Source: Streptomyces sp. NBC_00457
Lineage (GTDB): Bacteria; Actinomycetota; Actinomycetes; Streptomycetales; Streptomycetaceae
DNA: 64,000 nt
Reading direction: 5' to 3'
NCBI RefSeq assembly: GCF_036014015.1
Contig: NZ_CP107905.1
Span: forward strand, 7,378,001 to 7,442,000
Positions 54,576 through 62,152 of the stretch are shown here, in pieces (the first letter of the stretch is position 1; each line of letters opens with the position of its first letter). The notes under the pieces are model-generated. The model was given only the letters and a program-made list of their open reading frames with translations. It was not told where the DNA came from and searched no databases. Both the position numbers and the translations under genes were made by a program.

Positions 54576-55790
54576 TCAGGGCTCGCAGAACTCGGTCTCG
54601 ACGGCCGCGTCCTCCAGTTGCTGTTCGCCCCAGTCGCCGTTGCGGTTCATGGTCATGACGTGCCGGCCGTCCGCCGAGGCGAGCGTTCGGGTCGCGGAGC
54701 CGGGGATCATGCCGCCGTGGCCCCATGCCCAGCAGCCCTGCTTGAGCTTGAAGTGCCGTATGCCGAGGCCGTAGCGGTCCTGTGGACCACCGTGTCCCTT
54801 GTCCCCGTCGACGTGGACCGCGTCGAGCAGCTGCCGCTGCTGGGCGGGCGGCAGCAGCACACCGGCCAGGAGCTTGGACAGGAAGGTGTTCACGTCTGCG
54901 ACGGTCGAGATCATCTGCCCGGCGGAGAAGGCGACGGTGGGGCTGAACTCGGTGACGTCGCGCACTTTCGCCTCCGGCCCGTCCTCGAACAGCGTGGAGT
55001 AGTGCCGCGCGTGGGGTGCGGGCAGTCGGGGCGAGGTGCCCGGCACGCTCGTGCCGCGCAGGCCGAGCGGCCGGATGACAAGACGCTCGACCGCCTGCGC
55101 GTAGGTGCCGCCGGTGGCCTTCTCGATGACCATGCCGGCGACGATGTAGTTGGTGTCGGAATAGTCCCACCTGCCTGGCCTGCCGGGCCTGCTGCCCTGT
55201 TCCGGCTGGAAGTTGGCCGGGTGGGCGAGCGCGATGTCCACCAGCTCTTCCGGGGACCACCTGGTGTGGCGGTTCCGGTCGAACTCGTCCCCCGCGTACA
55301 GGGCGCGGAAGCCGTCGTCCATGTTGTAGTCGAAGATGCCGCTCGTGTGGTTGAGCAGGTGCCGCACGGTGATGTCCCCGGGCCGGTAGCCCTTGCCGCG
55401 CACCACCCCGGGCAGCCATTCCTCCACGCTGTCGTCCAGCGAAAGCCTGCCCTCGGCTTCGAGCCGGAGCAGCACCGTGGCGGTGAAGGTCTTGGTCACG
55501 CTGGCGATACGGAACTTCTCGCTGGTGCTCCTCGGCCGCTCGGCGACCAGGTCACCGACACCGGCCCGGCCGTCCCACACACCGCGCGCGTCCCGTACCC
55601 GGGCGATGACGCCGGGGGTGCCTTGCGCGACGATCTCGTTCAGTACGGCCTGGGTCTTCGCGTGTAATCGGGGCGGATCATGGTGGGGTGGCCCGGCCGG
55701 TGCGGCGGTGGCAGCGGCGAGCGTTCCCACGGCGACGGCTGCGACGGCAAGGGCGATGGGGAGTCCACGAGAGGACTGTTGACGGCTCAT
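54576..55790 (-). CDS. Secreted serine hydrolase, beta-lactamase class C/DD-peptidase fold
   Basis: 404 residues with signal peptide (SRQQSSRGLPIALAVAAVAVGTLAAATAAPA). SxxK motif Ser97-Val-Thr-Lys100 in FRIASVTKTFTATVL, YxN motif in WDYSDTNYIVAGMVIEKATG, and the third element in WGHGGMIPGSA. Class C-like enzymes include D-Ala-D-Ala carboxypeptidases, esterases and beta-lactamases; HGG in place of KTG points to the DD-peptidase/D-aminopeptidase side. Acts on the cell wall exterior. Confidence 0.9.
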   Translation of the reverse strand: MSRQQSSRGLPIALAVAAVAVGTLAAATAAPAGPPHHDPPRLHAKTQAVLNEIVAQGTPGVIARVRDARGVWDGRAGVGDLVAERPRSTSEKFRIASVTKTFTATVLLRLEAEGRLSLDDSVEEWLPGVVRGKGYRPGDITVRHLLNHTSGIFDYNMDDGFRALYAGDEFDRNRHTRWSPEELVDIALAHPANFQPEQGSRPGRPGRWDYSDTNYIVAGMVIEKATGGTYAQAVERLVIRPLGLRGTSVPGTSPRLPAPHARHYSTLFEDGPEAKVRDVTEFSPTVAFSAGQMISTVADVNTFLSKLLAGVLLPPAQQRQLLDAVHVDGDKGHGGPQDRYGLGIRHFKLKQGCWAWGHGGMIPGSATRTLASADGRHVMTMNRNGDWGEQQLEDAAVETEFCEP

Positions 55791-55868
55791 GAGAAAAGTT
55801 GACCAAGGTACCCCATCCCCCTACATCGGGAACATCCCGGAATGAGGTCGGGGACACGACCCTAGGGG

Positions 55869-56741
55869 CTACCGCGCAGCCACCGCCAGGATCGCGTCAC
55901 TGACCGCCGACACCGAAACCGGATGCAGGAACAGGAACAGGTTCGGCTCGACCAGTTCCAGTTCCATCACGCGTGGTTCGCCGTCGGGGCCGTCCACGAG
56001 GTCCACGCGGGCGTAGAGCAGGTCCGTCGCGTCCGGCACAGCGGCCAACGCCTGTTCGGCGACGGCGAGTTCGGACGGACTGGGGGTCCAGGGCTCAAGG
56101 TCCGGGTGGGCCACCTTGGGCGCGTCGTATGCCGTGCCGGGGGTCAGCACCGCCCGCTTGCGGCTGGCGTGCAGCAACCCTCCGCCGAAGAACTGCAACG
56201 CGCGCTCGCCGGAGACGTCGATGCCGCGCATGTACGGCTGGACCATCGCGGTCAGCCCCTCGTCGTGCATCCGCGCAAGATGCCGTACGGCCGTGTCGTG
56301 GTCGTCAGGCGTGTAGCGGGCCGCGTACCGGGAGCCGGCTCCGGAGGTGGGCTTGACGACGTACTCGTGGGTGTCGGGGAGGCTGACCGACTCCCCGGGC
56401 GCTATGTAGCTGGTCGACACGACCGGCACTCCCGCCCTCGCAAGATCCCCGAGGTACCGCTTGTCGGTGTTCCACCGCACGACCTCGGCCGGATTCGCCA
56501 AGCGCGTCAGGCTCGCGCACTTCTGCGTCCACGCCAGAAATTCGTCCGCCCGCCAGCTGTAGTCCCAGGTGGAGCGGATGACGGCCAGGTCGTACGCGGC
56601 CCAGTCGGCGTCGGGGTCGTCCCAATGCACCGCCTCCGCCTCGGCCCCGGCCTCGCGCAGCGCCCGCAGGAGCACGGGGAGGTCGGCGTCCTTGCTGGGC
56701 TCCGGTCGGGGGTCGTAGGTGACGAGGGCGACTCGGGGCAC
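55869..56741 (-). CDS. ATP-grasp enzyme (RimK/YheC-like)
   Basis: 290 residues from GTG 56741, which follows ATGGAGTCCCGCA; a longer frame to 56804 lacks a ribosome site. RVALVTYDPRPEPSKDADLPVLLRALREAGAEAEAVHWDDPDADWAAYDLAVIRSTWDYSWRADEFLAW is the pre-grasp domain; ATP grasp EYVVKPTSGAGSRYAARY and MVQPYMRGIDVSGERALQFF, with metal site VMELELVEPNLF. Joins an acid to an amine using ATP; partner unknown. Not in a peptide cluster. Confidence 0.87.
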   Translation of the reverse strand: MPRVALVTYDPRPEPSKDADLPVLLRALREAGAEAEAVHWDDPDADWAAYDLAVIRSTWDYSWRADEFLAWTQKCASLTRLANPAEVVRWNTDKRYLGDLARAGVPVVSTSYIAPGESVSLPDTHEYVVKPTSGAGSRYAARYTPDDHDTAVRHLARMHDEGLTAMVQPYMRGIDVSGERALQFFGGGLLHASRKRAVLTPGTAYDAPKVAHPDLEPWTPSPSELAVAEQALAAVPDATDLLYARVDLVDGPDGEPRVMELELVEPNLFLFLHPVSVSAVSDAILAVAAR

Positions 56742-56868
56742 TGCGGGACTCCATTCTCGTACGGCGTCCCCGCAGGCTAACCGTCGCGCCCGCAACCGCG
56801 ACAACCCATTTGACCTTCACCCTTGGTGAAGCCCCAGCATCGGTGGCGGAACAGGGGGGAGCTCACGG

Positions 56869-57993
56869 ATGGATCTACGGATGGATCTGCGAGTGGATCT
56901 GCTCACGATCGGCGCCTTCTCGAACGTGTCCCGGCTCACGCCCAAAGCACTGCGGCTGTACGACGAACTGGACCTGCTGCGGCCCGCCCACGTCGACCCC
57001 GACACCGGCTACCGCTACTACGCGCCCGGCCAGTTGGAGCGGGCCCGGCTGGTGGCGTGGCTGCGGCGGCTGGGGATGCCGTTGGCGCGGATCCGTGCGG
57101 TGTGCGGTCTTGAGCGCGCTGCCGCCGCTCGGGAGATCCGTGCCTACTGGGCCGGCGTCGAGGCCGAGACGGCGGCCCGGCGTGACCTCGCCGCGTTCCT
57201 CGTCGATCAGCTGTCCGCCGTAGCGGATGGACCGGGCATATCGGGAAGGGGCACCAACATGCTGGAACTGCGTTACTCCGCCCACTCGGACATCGGACGG
57301 GTACGCCCCGCCAACCAGGACACCGCGTACGCGGGCGCGCGGCTGCTCGCCGTGGCCGACGGGTACGGGCCGGCGGGTGCGCCCGCGAGCAGCGCCGCCG
57401 TGCAGGCGCTGAAGTTCCTGGACGGGGAGGAGGTGCCGGCCGGTGGCGTCCTCGGGCTGCTGGAGGATGCCGTGCAGGGGGCGACCGAGGCTGTTCGGGA
57501 TGTCGCAGCCGACGGCGAGGAGGCTGGTACCACCCTCACCGCCGTACTGTGGACGGGCTCCCAGCTGGCCCTCGTCCACATCGGCGACAGCCGCGCGTAT
57601 CTGCTGCGGGACGGCGGCCTCTTCCGGATCACCCACGATCACACCGTCGTCCAGTCGATGATCGACGAGGGCCGGTTGACGCCGGAGGAGGCCGGGTCCC
57701 ATCCGCAGCGGATGCTCCTGCTCAAGTCCCTGGGGAGCGGCCCACCCGCTGCCCCTGACCTGCGTCTGCACGAGACCCGTGCCGGTGATCGGTATCTCCT
57801 GTGCTCGGACGGGCTGTACGGCGTCGTCCCCGAAGACCGCATCCGGCACCTCCTCCTCTCCGTCCCGGACCCGGACACCGCGGTACGAGCCCTGGTCGAC
57901 GCCGCCAACGACGCCGGCGGCCCGGACAACGTCAGCTGTGTGGTCGCCGACGTCGTCCGGGCCGGGGAGTGGACGGCGGTTCAGGGCGAGTAG
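56869..57993 (+). CDS. MerR-type DNA-binding domain fused to PP2C phosphatase
   Basis: 374 residues; ATG 56869 after GGGGGGAG. Residues 10-80: MerR helix-turn-helix LTIGAFSNVSRLTPKALRLYDELDLLRPAHVDPDTGYRYYAPGQLERARLVAWLRRLGMPLARI. About 130-365: PP2C Ser/Thr phosphatase: SDIGRVRPANQDTAYAGARLLAVADGYGPAGAPAS, ALVHIGDSRAYLLRDGGLFRITHDHT, LLCSDGLYGVV and GGPDNVSCVV, with metal Asp residues present. The DG-x-G motif is ADGYGPAG, slightly changed but usable. The fusion links phosphatase activity to transcription. Three near-identical 12-base units at the start encode MDLRMDLRVDLL. Confidence 0.92.
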   Translation: MDLRMDLRVDLLTIGAFSNVSRLTPKALRLYDELDLLRPAHVDPDTGYRYYAPGQLERARLVAWLRRLGMPLARIRAVCGLERAAAAREIRAYWAGVEAETAARRDLAAFLVDQLSAVADGPGISGRGTNMLELRYSAHSDIGRVRPANQDTAYAGARLLAVADGYGPAGAPASSAAVQALKFLDGEEVPAGGVLGLLEDAVQGATEAVRDVAADGEEAGTTLTAVLWTGSQLALVHIGDSRAYLLRDGGLFRITHDHTVVQSMIDEGRLTPEEAGSHPQRMLLLKSLGSGPPAAPDLRLHETRAGDRYLLCSDGLYGVVPEDRIRHLLLSVPDPDTAVRALVDAANDAGGPDNVSCVVADVVRAGEWTAVQGE

Positions 57994-58203
57994 AAGTCCC
58001 GGGGGCGTCCGCGCCGGTCCCTCGCCCGGGCGAGCAGGCTGCCCGGGTACTCCACCGCCCAGTAGCTCACCGTCGCGGCGAGAACCGCCGTCGCCGTGAC
58101 GATCGCGACGGCCAGGGCGAAGCCAGACCTGGATCCCTCGGAGGGGAGCAGGCCGGTGTCGTAGAGGAGGAGCATGACCGGCTCGTGCCAGATGTAGAGG
58201 CTT
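57981..58203 (-). pseudogene. Acyltransferase-3 C-terminal fragment
   Basis: The minus strand reads SLYIWHEPVMLLLYDTGLLPSEG ... FALAVAIVTATAVLAATVSYWAVEYPGSLLARARDRRG, ending at TAG 57983-57981. This is the end of an acyltransferase-3 membrane protein (last two helices). The 5' part is missing; the join lies at an apparent IS200/IS605 right end. Confidence 0.75.
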
Positions 58204-58246
58204 TGACTTGCACCTCGGGCTGAAGCCCGAGGATTCTGGCCTTCTC
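58203..58246 (-). mobile_element. Right-end remnant of an IS200/IS605-type element
   Basis: On the minus strand: GAAGGCCAGAAT, a perfect hairpin CCTCGGGCT-tc-AGCCCGAGG (58232-58224/58221-58213), then GTGCAAG and TCAA (58206-58203). IS200/IS605 right ends carry a subterminal hairpin and are cut after a TCAA-like tetranucleotide. No TnpA or TnpB gene remains. The tetranucleotide directly abuts the acyltransferase fragment. Confidence 0.55.
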
Positions 58247-58570
58247 GATCGTTGCTGTGCCGCTACGCGGCACGGGGTTCGTGGTCGCGAACTGGTGCAG
58301 CCGACGCCGGGCCGTCTCCTCGTCGAGGCCCGGCATCAGCACGAGCAGCCGCCCGTCCTCGTCCCGGCCCAGCCGGTCGCAGCCGCCGCCGAGCCGCTCG
58401 ACGACCTGCGCGAGCCGCTCGGCGACCTCCCGCCGGATGCGCGGCCCGAACCGCTCCTCCAGCGTGGCCATTTCGGCGACCTGGACGACGGCGAGCACGC
58501 CGCTTCGCCGACCGGTGACCGGGCGGCGCAGTTCGCGGTCGAGTTCAGCGCGGAAGTGAGGAAGTTGACG
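58247..58570 (-). pseudogene. Degenerate GGDEF-like fragment
   Basis: Minus strand: FRAELDRELRRPVTGRRSGVLAVVQVAEMATLEERFGPRIRREVAERLAQVVERLGGGCDRLGRDEDGRLLVLMPGLDEETARRRLHQFA. This has the layout of a GGDEF domain (VLAVVQV, LAQVVERL, DRLGRDEDGRLLVLMPG), but the GG(D/E)EF loop is GRDEDG. It begins only a few codons after the kinase stop, has no start codon context and is cut at the IS remnant. I read it as the leftover of a gene removed by deletion. Confidence 0.5.
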
Positions 58571-58584
58571 GCGGGACGATTTCC

Positions 58585-60171
58585 TCAGCCGGTCTCGCTC
58601 ACGCGGACTCCGTTGGCGGCGGTGTCGAAGACCTTCCGGTACGTGTGCCATTGCGCGTTCGGCGCGGAGAGATAGACCACGTACTGGGTGCCGTCGGTGC
58701 TGGAGAACGCCAGCTCCGCCGCCCGGTACTGCCGTGCCCTGCCGTCGAAGGTGAACTCCCAGTACCCGGCGGGTCGTCCGCGGAAGGTCGTCTCGGCCAT
58801 CCGCACGCGTTCATAGCCGGGGTTGTCGCGGGCGGTCTGTTCCTCTTCCGTCTCGCGCCAGTGCCGTAGCGGATCGGTGCCCGCGAACTCGATGGCGTTG
58901 ACCCTGAGCCCGACCAGACCGGACGGGTCGATGAAGGCGACTTCGCCGCCGTCCAGCGTCTTACGGGTCCAGCCGTCCGGTACGGGTACGGAGAAGCCGC
59001 TGCCCGCCTTCTGGAGCTGATATCCGTCGGGCACCGGCGGCGGCAGGGTGGCGCTGGGACTGGGACTGGGAGAGGCGGAGGCACCGGACCCGGACGCGTG
59101 TGAACTCGGCTCATCGCCAGGGCCCTTGAGCCACCACAGTGCACCGCCGCCCGCCACAGCGGCGGCAAGCGCCACTGCCACGATCGACCGCACCACCGTA
59201 CGGCGGCGGTTGCCGCTGCTCTTCCTCGCGGGAGGCGAGGGGGCGTCGGTCCGTTCCGACCGCGTGGGCGGATCGAGGCGAGCGGTCCGTGTGGCGGTCA
59301 CATCGACCAGGCGGCGTTCGACCTCGTGCACGTCCATGCGCTGCCCGGGTTCCTTGACGAGCAGACCCTCGATGACCGGCGCCAGGTCCCCGGCGTTGCG
59401 CAAGGGCTCGTACGGATCCGTTGCGATGGCGTACGCGGTCTCGATCGGGGTGTCGCGGGCGAACGGGTGCTGCCCCTCGACCGCCTGGTACAGCGTCGCC
59501 CCCAGGGCCCACAGGTCACTGGCGGGACCGGGCTCGGCGCCCCGGAGGCGTTCGGGCGACAGATAGCGGATGGAGCCGATCAGCTCACCGGGCTTGGTGA
59601 GGGAGGACGTTCCCGACTCCATGGCGATCCCGAAGTCGGTGAGGACGATCCGGCCGCCGTCCCCGAGCAGAACGTTGGCGGGCTTGACGTCCCGGTGCAG
59701 GACCCCGGCGTCGTGGGCGGCGCGCAGGGCGGCGGCCATGGCCAGCCCGATCCGGGCCGCTTCCTCGGGAGGCAGCGCACCCCGCTGCTTCAGCACGTCA
59801 CTGAGCGTCGCCGACGGTATGTACTCCATGACGATGCACGGCAGGCCCTCGTCGTCGACGACGTCATGCACCACGATCACATTGGGGTGCGCGATCCGGG
59901 CCGCGCTCCGGGCCTCGCGACGGGTGCGCTCATGGAGCGTGCGGACCTCGTCGTCGTGCAGGTGCGGCGGGATGTGCAGCTTCTTCACGGCGACATGACG
60001 GCCGAGCAGCCTGTCCTCGGCCCGCCACACGGTGCCCATACCGCCACTGCCCACCCGCTCCACCAACAGGTAACGGCCGGCGACGAGTCGCCCAAGATCG
60101 GACACCGAGATCGTCACCTTCTCCGCTTCCCGTTCGTGAACAGTCGGGGTCGACGAGGCACGATAACCCAT
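58585..60171 (-). CDS. PknB-type Ser/Thr protein kinase with external domain
   Basis: 528 residues from ATG 60171 (ribosome site weak; GTG 60117 is an alternative, ATG 60204 unlikely). Kinase 30-290: VGSGGMGTVWRA, VAVKKLH, HRDVKPANVLL, DFGIAMESG with activation loop SLTKPGELIGSIRYLSPE and APE-like SPERL. One membrane helix about 335-358 (VVRSIVAVALAAAVAGGGALWWL), a Ser/Pro linker, and an outer domain of about 150 residues (GYQLQKAGSGFSVPVPDGWTRKTL ... QYVVYLSAPNAQWHTYRKVFDTAANGV). No PASTA repeats, so a different ligand is sensed. All catalytic residues are present. Confidence 0.92.
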   Translation of the reverse strand: MGYRASSTPTVHEREAEKVTISVSDLGRLVAGRYLLVERVGSGGMGTVWRAEDRLLGRHVAVKKLHIPPHLHDDEVRTLHERTRREARSAARIAHPNVIVVHDVVDDEGLPCIVMEYIPSATLSDVLKQRGALPPEEAARIGLAMAAALRAAHDAGVLHRDVKPANVLLGDGGRIVLTDFGIAMESGTSSLTKPGELIGSIRYLSPERLRGAEPGPASDLWALGATLYQAVEGQHPFARDTPIETAYAIATDPYEPLRNAGDLAPVIEGLLVKEPGQRMDVHEVERRLVDVTATRTARLDPPTRSERTDAPSPPARKSSGNRRRTVVRSIVAVALAAAVAGGGALWWLKGPGDEPSSHASGSGASASPSPSPSATLPPPVPDGYQLQKAGSGFSVPVPDGWTRKTLDGGEVAFIDPSGLVGLRVNAIEFAGTDPLRHWRETEEEQTARDNPGYERVRMAETTFRGRPAGYWEFTFDGRARQYRAAELAFSSTDGTQYVVYLSAPNAQWHTYRKVFDTAANGVRVSETG

Positions 60172-60299
60172 ACGGACGTACGAGCATGTCAACGGTTCGA
60201 TCACATGGCACCCGACTTCGCCGGCGGTGACAAGGCGCGGCCGTGTTCATTACGCGCTTCGGTGATCAGGAGCGCTCGGGGCTGGTTCAGAATGCTCGG

Positions 60300-60827
60300 A
60301 TGCCCATGCTTGAGACTCCCCGTCTGCTCCTTCGTCGCTGGCGCCCGGAGGATGTTGCGCCACTGACCGCCATCAACGCCGACCCAGAGGTCATGCGCTG
60401 GATCGGTGACGGCAGCGTCCGTAACGAACAGCAGACCCGCAGCGGGATTGAAACGATGGAACGCAAGTGGGAGGCACGGGGCTTCGGTCTGTTCGCCGTG
60501 GAGATCCGTGCCACCGGCGAACTGGCCGGCTTCACCGGCCTTTCGATTCCCGACTTCCTTCCGGAGGTGCTGCCGGCGGTCGAGGTCGGCTGGCGGCTGG
60601 GACGTGCCCATTGGGGACAGGGCCTGGCCACCGAGGCCGCAACCGCCGCTGTCCGGTTCGGAATCGAGGAACGAGGGCTTGAGCGGATCGTCAGCATCGC
60701 TCAGGCGGGCAATGCCGCTTCCGAACGGGTCATGGTCAAGCTGGGGATGCATCTTTTCTGCGAGACCGTCGATCCCGGCTGTGGTCGGCGCGTGCGGGTC
60801 TTCGAGATGTCTGTGGATCAGGCGTAG
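60300..60827 (+). CDS. GNAT acetyltransferase (RimJ/RimL-like)
   Basis: 175 residues from ATG 60300; an upstream ATG at 60243 in the same frame adds an unrelated stretch. LETPRLLLRRWRPEDVAPLTAINADPEVMRWIGDGSV, VEVGWRLGRAHWGQGLATEAATAAVRFGIEERGLERIVSIAQAGNAASERVMVKLGM are the GNAT beta4-alpha3-beta5 core with the pyrophosphate loop. Divergent from the kinase gene. Acceptor unknown. Convergent with and overlapping the next gene by 10 bases. Confidence 0.9.
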   Translation: MPMLETPRLLLRRWRPEDVAPLTAINADPEVMRWIGDGSVRNEQQTRSGIETMERKWEARGFGLFAVEIRATGELAGFTGLSIPDFLPEVLPAVEVGWRLGRAHWGQGLATEAATAAVRFGIEERGLERIVSIAQAGNAASERVMVKLGMHLFCETVDPGCGRRVRVFEMSVDQA

Positions 60828-61210
60828 TCGCCGCGTTCGGCCCGGTGCAGGATGTCGCGCTCCCGGCCGGTCTGGGTGTCGAGTGAGTCCTCGTGGTCGA
60901 TGACGATGGTGTCGTCGGCCGGCTGGGCACGTACCTGAGCTGCGTAGGCGTCGGTCGCCTTGATCAGGAGAGCATCCTGGTGTGCGGCGGGCCAGCTTTG
61001 GATCAGGTAGGACTCCACGACATCGTCCACGAGTGTCTGGTCGACGGCCCGGTCCCGGCCGCGCGCATGAATACGCAGCCGGTAGTGGCCTGGCCCTTGG
61101 GACCCCAGCGAGGGCAGTTCCGCGGGGTCGTCCATGAAATACGTCACCAGCGCTTCCCCGGAAGGGGAGTTGCACGAGATCTCAGCGATCTCTTCCCAGT
61201 CCGCAGTCAC
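60818..61210 (-). CDS. Hypothetical protein
   Basis: 130 residues from GTG 61210; the frame continues upstream across the antisense XRE remnant to 61402, but that part is out of character. TADWEEIAEISCNSPSGEALVTYFMDDPAELPSLGSQGPGHYRLRIHARGRDRAVDQTLVDDVVESYLIQSWPAAHQDALLIKATDAY looks like a cytoplasmic alpha/beta protein, similar to small proteins seen next to XRE regulator genes in Streptomyces. No function assigned. Confidence 0.65.
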   Translation of the reverse strand: MTADWEEIAEISCNSPSGEALVTYFMDDPAELPSLGSQGPGHYRLRIHARGRDRAVDQTLVDDVVESYLIQSWPAAHQDALLIKATDAYAAQVRAQPADDTIVIDHEDSLDTQTGRERDILHRAERGDYA

Positions 61211-61225
61211 CTCGGGGCGCTGCGC

Positions 61226-61458
61226 ATGCAGCTCGACAGTGACCTGAACGCTGACCTCGGCCAGCTGGTCTATGACCGGCGTACCGCCCTGGGCCTGTCC
61301 CAGACCGAACTCGCCGAACGTTGCGGAATGAAGCAGCCCAGATCTCCCGGATCGAAGGCGGCGGCACCGTTCCCACCATCCCGCTCCTGCGACGCCTGGC
61401 ACGCGCCCTCGATGCCGACCTGACCATCGAGCTCACGCCGCACCACAAGGCGGCTTGA
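61226..61458 (+). pseudogene. XRE-family helix-turn-helix protein with frameshift
   Basis: Frame 1 gives LNADLGQLVYDRRTALGLSQTELAERCGMKQP; then one base appears lost (at about 61338) and the other frame continues QISRIEGGGTVPTIPLLRRLARALDADLTIELTPHHKAA, ending TGA 61456-61458. Joined, it is a normal XRE domain (SQTELAERCGMKQPQISRIEGG). The product without correction runs out at 61423. Related HTH proteins are HigA-like antitoxins or regulators. Confidence 0.7.
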
Positions 61459-61543
61459 TCGATCCGGCGTAACCGGCGGCCCGAGGAGCCTTCCCATTCC
61501 CGGAATTCCCTGGGGCGTGGGCGGCTGACGGCAGAGCCACGGG

Positions 61544-62152
61544 CTACACCGCCACGTCGCCGACCGCCGTCCGCTGCAACAACCCCCAAGTGAACTCCGC
61601 AATGACCTCCCGCGACCTCCCCTCCCCATCCGGCGCCCTGAACGCCAACCCCCACCGAGTCGGCGCCGAACCCTCCAGTGGACGGGCCGGGGCGAATGCG
61701 CGGGCCGCTTCGTCGACCGTGCAGGACCAGGGCGTGAGGTCGTCCAAAGACCGCAGCTCCGGGCTCTCGGCATCCGGCGCGCGTACCAGCCACTCGTTCC
61801 ATACCGCTCCATTCGGGGCGACGAGTACCTCGAAGCGCAGGTCGGACCAGAGGGGGAGCGGCCACTGCAAGGCTTCGCACTTCAGGTCGCCGATAGTGCG
61901 CATCACCGCCGACTCGGGGGCGCCCAGGATCGAGCGGTAGCGGGAAGCCGCCGCTCGCGCCCGCGGTGAGTGGAGCATTGCCTGCCAGCGCTTGTTCGCC
62001 TCGCGCATGTCCGCGATGGAGGCGCCGAGTTCAGTTCGTGCGTCCGCCACCAGGTCCGGATTGTGGTCGGCCATGCGGCGCAGCAGGACCAGTTGGAAGT
62101 CGAGGGGAGTGAAGGGGCCTTGGGGGCGCGTTGCGGACGGCATGCCTCCCAT
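61544..62152 (-). CDS. Hypothetical protein
   Basis: 202 residues; ATG 62152 after GAGGTGAGCGACG. FTPLDFQLVLLRRMADHNPDLVADARTELGASIADMREANKRWQAMLHSPRARAAASRYRSILGAPESAVMRTIGDLKCEALQWPLPLWSDLRFEVLVAPNGAVWNEWLVRAP. No signal or membrane helix; looks folded, with helices then a beta part. Its first 122 bases overlap the end of the FkbM gene in another frame on the same strand. Function unknown. Confidence 0.8.
   Translation of the reverse strand: MGGMPSATRPQGPFTPLDFQLVLLRRMADHNPDLVADARTELGASIADMREANKRWQAMLHSPRARAAASRYRSILGAPESAVMRTIGDLKCEALQWPLPLWSDLRFEVLVAPNGAVWNEWLVRAPDAESPELRSLDDLTPWSCTVDEAARAFAPARPLEGSAPTRWGLAFRAPDGEGRSREVIAEFTWGLLQRTAVGDVAV

Noticed and set aside
55869..56804. Peptide-ligase (RiPP-type) cluster around the ATP-grasp gene
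   Set aside because: No short precursor peptide or leader sequence nearby on either strand; the neighbours are unrelated single genes.
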